64,000 nt of DNA. Source: Vitis vinifera. Lineage: Eukaryota > Streptophyta > Magnoliopsida > Vitales > Vitaceae. The stretch's first letter is position 1; each line of letters begins with the position of its first letter. The position numbers and the translations under genes were made by a program. The stretch spans positions 4,039,501-4,103,500 of the forward strand of contig NC_081817.1 in the NCBI RefSeq assembly GCF_030704535.1, given 5' to 3'. Shown one piece after another: positions 38,261 to 47,921 of the stretch. Under the pieces are notes generated by a model, which ran no database searches, had not been told where the DNA came from, and worked only from the letters and a program-made list of their open reading frames with translations.

Positions 38261-39920
38261 TTTAGGTCCTGCGGGTAAAATTGCCCCCCTTCCCTTCCAT
38301 TTGTTCTGTTTTTTACCCGTCCCTTCTCTGTACCCATTTTTAATAATTGTCTCTGGGTTTTCCTGCATGATATGATATTATTATCGATTCAAATTAGTGT
38401 GAATTGAATTAGAAAAAGCAAAAAATATAAAAAAGGAAAGCGTGAGTGGTGAGTGGCGAGTGGCGAGGTGAAGGGAGTGGTTGCTTAGGGACGAAGCATT
38501 AAATGATGGCGATGTGGGGAGGGCTCATGCCGTACGAAGCGTGATAATGTGTGGGGAGTGGGGCGTGTTGGGGGTCGCTTTTTCCCCCCATAGGCACTTT
38601 CCCATACCTGGCTTCTTAAAAGCAACAGCAACAGGGAGGGGAACATTTTTGGTACCTGTGATCTTGTTGCTCTGCACGATACTCACTCTCTTTGACCGGT
38701 CCTCTCCCCACCCTCCCTCCCTCTCTCTTGTTTTTGCATTATTATACTGTTCTAAACCTAGGTCCATAATGTTGGCAATTATTAAATTACCTCACCCACA
38801 GCCATCCTTATTTACATTCAGGCTCTCTCAGGCTCCCTACATCATTAATAATATTTTCATGCTACTTCAATTATTGATGACTATGGTTTGGTGTTGTCAC
38901 GATTATATGATTGTGTCATTTTTTGACTTATGGTAACAATAATTAAATTGGACTACTTACTGGTGGCATAATTTTAAGAAATAAAATCAAGTACCATTTC
39001 GTTACGTTTTTATTACATATAATTAAAGCTCCGTAGCGTGCGAACCAAAAAAATAAATAAAAAAATATTAATAATAAAAAAAAGGGGAAAAGACTTTCGA
39101 TTATTTTGGATAAGATATCCCAACTTGGAATAAACATTCAATCACTGCGTTGTCCACTAAATTCCTTTTCTTTCTATGTCACCTTATGCTAGTGGTCTCA
39201 GTCTTGGCTCCTTCCCCAACCATCACACTTGAAAATGATCAATTAGCCCATTTTGGTTTCGAATTTTCTTCTGAGCCGACCGCATAGTATAAAAAATAGT
39301 ATTTATTGCTGATTTAATTTTTGTATTTATCCAATATATGCTTATAGTGAAAGAATATTTTTATGGCGTTTGACTCATTCCTCCTACACACAATGGATGT
39401 CATATTTCCTTGCGTACTTGTTGGGTCATTTTAGTACATGTTTTCCATGAATTCTTTGAATGGATGCTTTAAGTATACACAAGTTTAAGGATTATAATTA
39501 CATGGGAGGAAGTAGAAGAATTAGGTAAACATTTAATTATCTAAGTAAATAAATGGAACCCAGAAAGGAAAAAAAGAGAAAAAAACAAAAGAAAAGAAGG
39601 ATGAAAGGGGAAGAAAGACATGCCTTATATTCCAAGATCCGAGACAAATTGTCAGTAAAGGTTGATTAGAGGATGAAGATGGTCAGGTGTGTTTTGTTTT
39701 TCAAGACATTCAAATCAAAAGTGGAGACTTTTATCCTTCGGATTTGGAATTAAATAGTGAACCAAGTACATGCGATTTATTAAAAACCTACGCTCTCGAA
39801 TCCTAATCAATCCAGTTAGCCTTTGTCCTCACGCCCTAAAACAAGGCGACAGCCTCCTTTTACACTATATTTACCTTCTATATACCATTATTATTATTAA
39901 TGCCTTGTTTGGATTAAGGT

Positions 39921-39955
<35 letters not shown>

Positions 39956-42194
39956 AGCTTATTCACATGCTCAAGCAACAACCAAATGTAATATTGAAGA
40001 TGATGATAGATGGGTTGGAAAGTATTCGAGAGTTTGTCAGCAGCACATGGTGTGGGCTGAGAGTTTTTTTATTTTTCCCCAATACATATCACATCATCTC
40101 TCTCAAGTCTCAATCTTCTCATTCACTCAACCACTTTCACTCTTCACTCTTCATTTCTTCAGGCCCATTTCCAGCCGTCAATTACGTTATTTTCTTGAGT
40201 ATGGACTGGGTATTGTCAGTGGGTATTCCAAATTATACTCCAATGTGTTCTTCATTATTGTTTTGCATGGTACCCCATTTTTTTTATATTTTTAATATAA
40301 TAAGATTTATGTCAAGGGGTTGATAATATCTTGCATAGTGAGGAGTGAGGAGTGAGGAGTTGGTTGAAGGTCAAAGCGTAGGGACATCCAATCATCCTTT
40401 CTCATGCTGGTTTTGGACAGCTATATTCCATGTGACCGCAATCATATTCATCTTCTATTTAATGCTACTTGTCTAATCATACTGCTTCTTATTCTTCTCC
40501 TTTTATCAACTTAATTTTCTTACATTTGTGTATATCAATTCATAACCAAAGTTTGTAACCATCAACTTGTCCACGTACTCAAATTGATGTGGCCCATTTC
40601 TTCAGCATGCCTCATTATAATAATGTAAATCAGTTTTTATTTTTTTAATAATGGCGATAATGGACCAGAGGGGCACTGTTACCCTAATCAAATGAATGGG
40701 GAAAAATGAACAAAGATTATTTGTATGTGGCCCATTTGGCCTACACCTTGAGCTTTCCTTGCTTTCCCTGATTTTGGGCTGACTGGAAACCCTGATTTTC
40801 CTTTGGCTGCAAAGTTGAACCTCATCCTCCTAGTAATCATCACACCTAACGCCCCTTTCCGTGATTTTGAGCTCCTTAGAAGTAATTTCCTAATTTTTGA
40901 TATCTTTTCGAAATTTGATATTTGATAAATTTTTATCTATCAATTTAAAATTTTTAAAAATTTATTTAAAGTAATTTTTGATTAATTATTTGATAAGTGA
41001 TTGTTTCGAAATCCACAAATTACTAAAAATATTATCAAAACACTATTTTTAATCTATATCCGAATGTTAAGGATTCCTTTGAATACACTTTTTGATTTTT
41101 GATGTTAAAAATTTTAAAATGGGATATAGTAAATTTTTTTAATACTTAATGTTTAAAAATTATTATATTTTAAATATAAGTCTTTTATTTTTATTTTTAT
41201 TTTACATTTTATATAAAAATTATTATTATTGTTTACTTTTTAAAAATATAAGGAAATAAAGGCTAAGGTTTATATTTTTATAAAAAAAATAAAAAAACAC
41301 ACCTATATACTTAAAGTACTGTACCTTTGGACTAACTAAAATAAAGTCTTAATTTTAATTTTTTTTAAAAATAACTTAGTGTTTGATAGTAATCCTAAAA
41401 ACCGTTTTTAATATTTTTAATACTTAAATTTTTTTTATCATTTAAGTTTTAAAAATGTTAATTTTTTTTTCTTTCTAAAATCATTTTTAAACGCGCTCTT
41501 ATCTTAAGAAGACTTCGAATGAAAATGGACTTTCATAGGACTTTTATTCAAAATGCTATCAGGAATTTCCTTAAGAATTATTAAAATAATTTTTTTTTAA
41601 GTATTTGATTTTTCTTAAAAAACATACTTTAAGTGCCATCTCAAATATCATTAAAAAAAATATATATTTTAAAAAATAAATACAAAAATATGCCATTTAT
41701 ATCACCAAATTTATTTTTATGTTGAATTTGTCACATGTTATTTTTTACACTGAACTCATTTGATTAAAATGGGAGCACCGTCTCTTAAGAAGAACAACTT
41801 ACTCTTTTTATTTTTAATGTTAAATTTGTCTTTTAAGAAATGACTTCCCTTTTGTACTGAATTCATATTTTGAGAAGATGAATTTTAATTAAAATCTAAT
41901 TTAAAAAAGTTACACTACTCTTAAAAAACCTCCAAGAAATAGGGTTATTTGCGGCAGAATGATGTGATCTGTTTGGACAAGTAATAATTTTTTCATACCC
42001 GCTTCAAACTAACACCAAAGTAAGCATATAAAAACATGATGGAAATAAAAAGAAAAACATGAAGTATATATATTGATGAATGGAGAAGAAAATAGAAGAG
42101 GAAAGGGATACAAAGATGAATGGTGTTTTATCCAAATAGGATCATTTTTAAAATTTAAAAAATTGGAGGATATCAGTTTTTAGGTTATAAATGA
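38261..42194. other. Intergenic, no gene seen; GA microsatellite
   Basis: A GA repeat with one A interruption lies at 39,921-39,957. 38,480-38,800 is GC-richer and gives frames on both strands, but none looks like a protein. 40,930-41,100 shares TTTGATAAGTGATTG-type words with 53,140-53,290, suggesting a dispersed repeat. Confidence 0.45.
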
Positions 42195-42480
42195 ACCTTT
42201 CAGTTATGTTTGGATCTGATAAAATATAAAGAAAAAAAAAGTGTTTAGAAAAAATAATTTTCTTATGTTCGGTTGTCCTATGAAAAATATTAAAGAAAAT
42301 AAAATATAATTAAAATTAATACATTTTAAAATTATTTCATTTTTATATTGATGATTTAAAATAAATATAAATAGTAAATAAAAATAATTTATTAAGTTTT
42401 AATCTATTTTTTAATTTTTCTTCACTTTTTTTTTCCTTTATATTTTTTTCTTCAAATTTTTAGGAAACCAAATATAATTT
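42195..42480. mobile_element. MITE, relative of the one in GC1 intron 8
   Basis: It starts CAGTTATGTTTGGATCTGAT and ends GGAAACCAAATATAATTTTAC, with the same AT-rich interior word order (AAAATATAATTAAAATTA, then a TTTTCCTT-rich part) as 8,471-8,795. Confidence 0.5.
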
Positions 42481-42769
42481 TACGTAATTTTAGGTGTTAA
42501 GTAAAAAATGAAATGTATGATCCTAATGCACCGACGACCTTATAAAAAGATGGTATAAGAATTAACTTAAAATATTATTTTTATGAAATCTCATCTTTCT
42601 TCTTGATTTCCCTTTGTTTTTACTATACAATAGATTACTTTTTTAAAAATCTTCTTAGCCGAACACCTTTAGAATAAATCATTAGTTTCAAATTGAGTTA
42701 TGTTATCACCAATCAAGATTAATCAAATCTTGTTTCAACTCTATGTAAAGATAAAAAAATTTCATGACC

Positions 42770-43566
42770 TAAAGTTATATAGAACCATGTGGAGATATTA
42801 CTTAGCCGAAAGCTATGAAAAAGTTACATGTACTAATATATTGTAATCTGAAATTATATAAATTTTATATATTTTCATAACCTAAAATTATATGAGTTTT
42901 TCGTTTGTGAGAATCCAAATGTAGGAAATTTTAATTTACTAAAATTATTATTATGATCATTATGATTATAACTCTATAAATAGTAAAAGTTTATTAAAAA
43001 AATACTATCTCAAGATTTCTTTATTTTTGTTACATTAACATTATTATTAATTATATTTGAGAATATCTTATTTTTTTAAACCAACCATTCACAAAACAAA
43101 GGGGAATTTTCACTGGCAAGCAAATTGATAACAAGTAGCTTCGTAGAACTTGGGCTGGCCAATATTCCTCTTCTGTAAGGATGACAATTCGGGCTATGTG
43201 TGCACTGCCTCAACCACAGTTGGGCCCAGACAGCTGAGCCCAATATGTCCACTGATCATTGGTTCTTGAATAATTCTCATTCCAAATTATATATCAAGTC
43301 AGAACCTCAAATATATTCAGACTCAAAATTCAGCCCAGATTGAAACTTTAAATAAGCCCAGCTCCAACCCATTGTTCATTCCAACAATGATCTGGAACGG
43401 AGGTTAAGATTCTCGATTATTAATTTATTACTTAGGGAATAAATAGTTTCGACACTGAGATAGCCCAAAATCCAAAATTAAAACCATACGGTAAACAAAA
43501 ACCCTCAACGCTCAAGGCCAGTCTCATCAATCATCATTCATGTATAAATTTAAGTGCATTTAATTC
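42770..43566. repeat. Left flank of sHSP unit A, duplicated at unit D
   Basis: The segment matches 58,690-59,565 in order: the TATATAAATTTTA block, ATTTGAGAATATCT, CTTGGGCTGGCCAATAT, GAGCCCAATATGT and TTCTTGAATAATTCTCATTC. It shows that A and D arose by a duplication larger than the gene. The 3' UTR motif TTCGACACTGAGATAGCC lies at about 43,448. Confidence 0.75.
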
Positions 43567-44022
43567 TCAACCGGAAATGTCTATGACCTTGACATCAGGT
43601 TTCTTGACCTCTGCCTTGGGAACAATAACGGTAAGAACCCCATTCTCCATGCCAGCCTTCACCTCCTCCACCTTCACATTCTCCGGCAACCTGAACCACC
43701 GCATGAACTTGCCGCTGCTGCGCTCCACTCGGTGCCACTTGTCATTCTTTTCCTCCTTTTCAATGCTCCTATCTCCACTGATCTGCAGTATCCTCCCTTC
43801 CTCAACCTCCACCTTTACTTCCTCTTTCTTTACCCCAGGAAGATCGGCCTTGAAGACGTGGGCCTCCGGGGTCTCCTTCCAATCAATGCGTGTGTTCGCA
43901 AACGACGCCGTTTCTCCGGGAACCGATAGAGCCCCGCCGGTGAATGGGAAGTCTTGGAACGGATCCCACATGTCGAACATGTTGTTCCGTCGACCGCCTA
44001 AGAAGTTTGGAATTAGAGACAT
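43567..44022 (-). CDS. Cytosolic class I small heat shock protein (17-18 kDa), copy A
   Basis: An intronless frame of 151 residues, the usual length for class I plant sHSPs. These ATP-independent chaperones form cytosolic oligomers that hold unfolding proteins during heat stress. The variable N-arm is [20 protein letters not shown]. The alpha-crystallin domain covers about residues 45-136, with [18 protein letters not shown] (consensus II) and GVLTVIVPK (consensus I). The C-terminal I-D-I anchor is at 147-149. It differs from copies C and D at several sites, among them N6, L8, W109 (Arg in the others; a CGG/TGG change at a CpG), G124, I133 and V146. The promoter carries a heat shock element (44,275-44,294) and a TATA box (44,131-44,142). 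The ATG gives the canonical N-terminus. Confidence 0.95.
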   Translation of the reverse strand: MSLIPNFLGGRRNNMFDMWDPFQDFPFTGGALSVPGETASFANTRIDWKETPEAHVFKADLPGVKKEEVKVEVEEGRILQISGDRSIEKEEKNDKWHRVERSSGKFMRWFRLPENVKVEEVKAGMENGVLTVIVPKAEVKKPDVKVIDISG

Positions 44023-44130
44023 TTTCTGAAAGTTTGTCGCAGGAGAGAGTGAGGGAATTGGAATATTGGCTTTGCGCTATGAGAAATCAACACCTGTTGC
44101 TATGGTACTGGTTGAAGAAAGTTCAGACTC

Positions 44131-44294
44131 AGATATTTATAGGTGCAGAGGAGGGTAATTGCGTCAAATTGTGTAGTGGATTCCAGATGCTTCAAGAAGA
44201 TAGAGAAGTATCTAAAGAGAGTGGATATGAATGTTGTCGCGAGTACTAATATCGGAATACTCGCGATATGGTGTTGCTCGAAATCTCTGGAAAG
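44131..44294 (-). promoter_or_regulatory. Heat-shock promoter of copy A: TATA, palindrome, HSE
   Basis: Read on the minus strand, CTATAAATATCT is the TATA box (44,131-44,142). A perfect inverted repeat TCGCGAGTA-N12-TACTCGCGA lies at 44,237-44,266. A four-module heat shock element TTCcaGAGatTTCgaGCA lies at 44,275-44,294 (one module off consensus). A second GAAnnTTC pair (GAACTTTCTTC) sits just downstream of the TATA box. Heat shock factor control is inferred from family knowledge. Confidence 0.75.
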
Positions 44295-44400
44295 ACGCGG
44301 GACAGCTGCAACATCCATCCTTTTGGATAGCAGTACACATGGGCCTAAAGTAGTCAGCCCATAACCATATTCCATAAATCCAAGCCCAGATTACAAATAT

Positions 44401-44950
44401 CTTAAAATGCGTCATAAAAGGGAAGAGTTTTGCTTTGAGGGCTTTTTGTGAAAATAATTACAATGCAATCCCCTCTTTTCATGTTGCTCGGCTGAATACC
44501 TTATTTTAAAAATATTCACTTTTACGAATCATCAAATAATAGCTTAGAGGTTAATTTAAGGTTTAAGATCAAATTTTACTTTTTACTGCTAAAACAAAAT
44601 TATTTTATAAAAAGTGATAAATTAAAAATATAAAAAAATTATAAAAATGACTTAAGTGTTAAACTAATTTGGAGACCGCTTGACAATGTAATTAAAAAGT
44701 AGTTTTTTGTTTTTAAAAATAGAAAATCGTCTTTAAAAATTCATAATATTGTTTAATTGATATGTTTTATTGTATAGTTTTTGAAAATAAAGTGAAATAT
44801 AAAATAATTTTTAAAAATAAGGATATGTGTTTTTTAAAATAGTTTTGAAAAATAATTTTTAATAATAGTTTTTGGTGTCTTTAGTAATAAAATTATGATT
44901 GCAAACTAAATTTCAAAAAATAGTTTTTTTTTCAAAAAAAAATATGTTTG
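44401..44950. repeat. Distal promoter flank of unit A, shared with unit B
   Basis: The sequence from TCTTAAAATGCGTCATAAAAGG onward matches 47,915-48,380 nearly base for base. The match resumes at about 46,230-46,560 against 48,370-49,350, after an interruption that contains an LTR. Confidence 0.75.
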
Positions 44951-45440
44951 ATTCAAATGGTAAAAAACAGTTTTATTAAACAAGTATTTTTTTTTGTACT
45001 TTATGAGATCAACTTAATATTGTAAATATAACTAATTTTTAGATAAAAAAAAATTATAGATTTTCATAATTTTAAAATTAAAAATATTTTATCCATTCTT
45101 AAATATAAAAATTGCTTTTTTCTTTTAACTTTTTTTTGGCTATCCACCCCTCACCCCTAATTTTCTTTTCATCTATACACTTTCTTCTTTCCTCCCTTAA
45201 AATCTCTCTCCCTCTCTCTTCTCATCACCTAAGTTTCCCCACTCATCTTCCCATTTCTCTTCTCAGCGTCTCAATCTCCCTATAACACCTCTCTTTTTCT
45301 CTCTCTCTTTTTTTTTTTTTCTTTATCTCCCTCTTTCTATCTTTCCCATATATTTTCTCATTTAAAAATCACCCATAGTCATACCTTGCTCCATATTCAC
45401 CTCTGTCGCCCCATTTATGTCTAGATTGTTGATGATACCA

Positions 45441-46119
45441 GGTCAATTGAGAATGGATTCCTCCTTTAGTTATGGCAGTAAAAGCTTTTGTCCAACTACT
45501 GGAGACTGAGCTTTCTTCTTTCCTACATAAAGGATATCTGGATACACTCTCCGAAGCCTAAGTCAGGTATTGAAATGGGTGGGAACCCTTTGAGAGAGAG
45601 TAGATGAGAGAACCCTTGGTGTTGCATACCTGAGTTCTCTTTCAGTGGGGTTTTTATAGTGCTAAAGGGGGGAAAACACTGTAGTGTTGAGCCGACACCT
45701 TAACCTAATATTGTAATGATGGTTGTGCAATAAGTGACAAGGCAATCATTGCAATTGCAAGGTAGCTGGTGGCTATGTCAGATGGTGCGTTATGATACAG
45801 TTTGCTGTCGTTTTAGCCCGTTGACGATATGAGACTGGGTGTGATGGTCCACTAATGTAGACGTAAGGATGGGGAGGGTCCCATGAGTCACTTCAGTGTT
45901 AGATGACCATCATATCACATACCAGAGATGATTTGGGGCTGTCAGGAAGATGTGGTCTACTTAGTGGGCCCATATGGTCCGGATAGAATGCTCTGAGGGT
46001 GCCTTAAAGGTTGTTCGGGCGGTAATGAAGGAGGTAACACGTGGTCCAACAAGGGTACTGCCACGTGGCTGGATGCGTGGGGGTACACATGGACAGACAC
46101 GTGGAAAAAGGTCCCTACA
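45441..46119 (-). mobile_element. LTR of a retrotransposon (solo or truncated)
   Basis: On the minus strand it begins TGTAGGGACC, carries CACGTG/CCACGTGG motifs (46,060-46,100) and a TATA box CACTATAAAAACC at about 45,650. It ends beside TGGTATCAT (45,432-45,440), which resembles the first eight bases of a tRNA-iMet primer binding site. It is related to 15,085-15,696. It lies inside the duplicated flank of sHSP unit A. Confidence 0.55.
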
Positions 46120-46892
46120 ATTACAACATTGGCAGCATCTTCCATGACCACTATTGTGGCCAATCTATTTTCCCCGTTGGACAAATTTTTTTTTTCTTAA
46201 AACCTTTTGCTAGATAGTCAAATGGGATTGATGAGGTTAAATGGATTTGGAGTTTGTTTTAATTCGTTGTATGATGCATCTTTTAAGGGTTTGTTTTCTG
46301 CTGTATTTTTTGTATTCTTCATGTTTTTTTATTTATTTAAAATTATTTATTTATTTTTGTTTTTTTTATTATTTTGTTTAGTTAGTAGTATAAAAACATA
46401 GAAAACATAAATTTGAAAACATAAACAACAATGCCAAATGACTTTTCAGTATTTTTTGTTTTAAAAATACTTAATGTATTAGATGTGTTAATTAACAAGT
46501 TTAGTAATTTTTAAAAATAATTTGAAACTGAAATAGTGTTCTAATAAATACCAAAATTTATGAACAAATATTGATCTACAATGAATCTATTATTTATTTA
46601 TTTATTTACATATAATTATATTTTTATAAATTTTCTCAATGGATAAATGAACTTCAAATCTAGTGATATTTTGTATTGAATTATTAACCGTGTTTAATGA
46701 TTTTTAAAAATAATTTAGAACTCAAAAAATATATAGATCAATAAAAAAAAATCAAAATTGATAAATTAGAAGTCATGACTTTATTGTTTGTTCTTTACAC
46801 ACAACCATATTTTTTGAATTTTGTTACTAAGTAAATAGATTTGAAATTAAGACAGTTAAGAATTTAAATTTTTAAGGACATAAGATAAAATG
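46120..46892. other. AT-rich flank between sHSP units A and B
   Basis: No gene. 46,230-46,560 continues the duplicated flank shared with 48,370-49,350. Confidence 0.5.
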
Positions 46893-46966
46893 AATACATA
46901 GTTTGACACTGACATAGCAAAAATCCAAAAGAAAAATCATATAGTAAACAAAAAAACAACCCTCAA
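46893..46966 (-). pseudogene. Orphan 3' UTR fragment of an sHSP unit
   Basis: CATAGTTTGACACTGACATA and the following AGTAAACA...CCCTCA run are the 3' end of the minus-strand units C (about 50,432-50,503), D (59,440-59,515) and A. Here no minus-strand gene follows; the next sHSP copy points the other way. This is the part of unit B left outside the inversion. Confidence 0.7.
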
Positions 46967-47139
46967 TTATGCTCCCTATCAATTATGCAACTTATATACA
47001 TCAAAGACAATTGTTCCTTTAAGATATTTGTAATCTGGGCTTGGATTTATGGAACGTGGTCATGGGCTGACTACTTTAGGCCCATGTGTACTGCTGTCCA
47101 AAGGGATGAATCTCATGAATTTTGTAACTGTTCCGCGTC

Positions 47140-47300
47140 TTTCCAGAGATTTCTAGCAACACAATATCGCGAGTATTCCGATATTAGTACTCGCGTCAAC
47201 ATTTATATCCAGTCTCTTTAGATACTTCTGTATCTTCTTGAAGCATCTGGAATCCACTACACAATTTGACGAAATTACCCTCGTCTGCACCTATAAATAT
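47140..47300 (+). promoter_or_regulatory. Heat-shock promoter of copy B
   Basis: HSE TTCcaGAGatTTCtaGCA lies at 47,141-47,157. The palindrome (TCGCGAGTA at 47,167-47,175, TACTCGCG at 47,188-47,195) and the TATA box CTATAAATAT at 47,291-47,300 are all present and well kept, although the gene they serve is interrupted. Confidence 0.7.
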
Positions 47301-47411
47301 CTGAATCTGAACTTTCTTCACCCAGTACCATAGCAACAGGTGTTGATTTCTCATAACGCAAATCCAATATTCCAATTCCGTCACTCTCTCTTTGCGACAA
47401 ACTTTCAGATA

Positions 47412-47867
47412 ATGTCTGTGATTCCAAGCTTCTTCAGCGGTCGACGGAACAACATGTTCGACTTGTGAGATCCGTTCCAAGACTTCCCATTCACCAGCGG
47501 TGCTCTATCGGTTCCCGGAGAAACGGCGTCGTTCGCGAACACTCGCATTGATTGGAAGGAGACCCCGGAGGCCCACGTCTTCAAGGCCGATCTTCCTGGG
47601 GTAAAGAAAGAGGAAGTAAAGGTGGAGGTTGAGGAAGGGAGGATTTTGCAGATCAGTGGAGATAGGAGTGTTGAGAAGGAGGAGAAGAATGACAAGTGGC
47701 ACCGAGTGGAGCGCAGCAGCGGCCAGTTCATGAGGCGGTTCAGGTTGCCGGAGAATGTGAAGGTGGAGGAGGTGAAGGCTGCCATGGAGAATGGTGTTCT
47801 TACTGTTACTGTTCCCAAGGCAGAGGTCAAGAAACCCGATGTCAAGGCTATCGATATTTCTGGTTGA
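47412..47867 (+). pseudogene. Class I small heat shock protein copy B, stop at codon 19
   Basis: The frame runs the full 152 codons of the family (ATG 47,412, final TGA at 47,865-47,867), but codon 19 (47,466-47,468) is TGA where the other three copies have TGG (Trp). The rest of the frame is intact and nearly identical to copy C, with the alpha-crystallin domain, [22 protein letters not shown] and the I-D-I tail. Restart at an internal ATG (47,622) would give only the last 81 residues, lacking the first half of the chaperone domain. The gene is on the opposite strand to its paralogues. It is most likely a young pseudogene; a sequencing error or a segregating allele is possible. Confidence 0.85.
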
Positions 47868-47921
47868 GAATTACGTACATGAACTTATATGATTAAAGCT
47901 TAATTTTGTCCGTGTCTTAAA

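Larger units (their letters stand above)
47018..47921. repeat. Locally inverted sHSP unit B
   Basis: Gene B with its promoter is inverted relative to units A, C and D. Its left edge is TTTAAGA (47,018-47,024) and its right edge TCTTAAA (47,915-47,921), which are reverse complements. Outside the right edge the distal promoter flank continues in normal orientation; outside the left edge lies the orphan 3' UTR. Confidence 0.75.

Noticed and set aside
38481..38936. 151-codon plus-strand frame
   Set aside because: Composition and content look like translated intergenic DNA. It lies beyond the poly(A) signal of the upstream gene.
43577..44029. Open frames of about 150 codons antisense to each sHSP copy (also at 47,405-47,845, 50,552-51,031 and 59,576-60,028)
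   Set aside because: They mirror the sense gene across its whole length and arise from its codon pattern. The protein resembles nothing and constraint clearly follows the sense strand.
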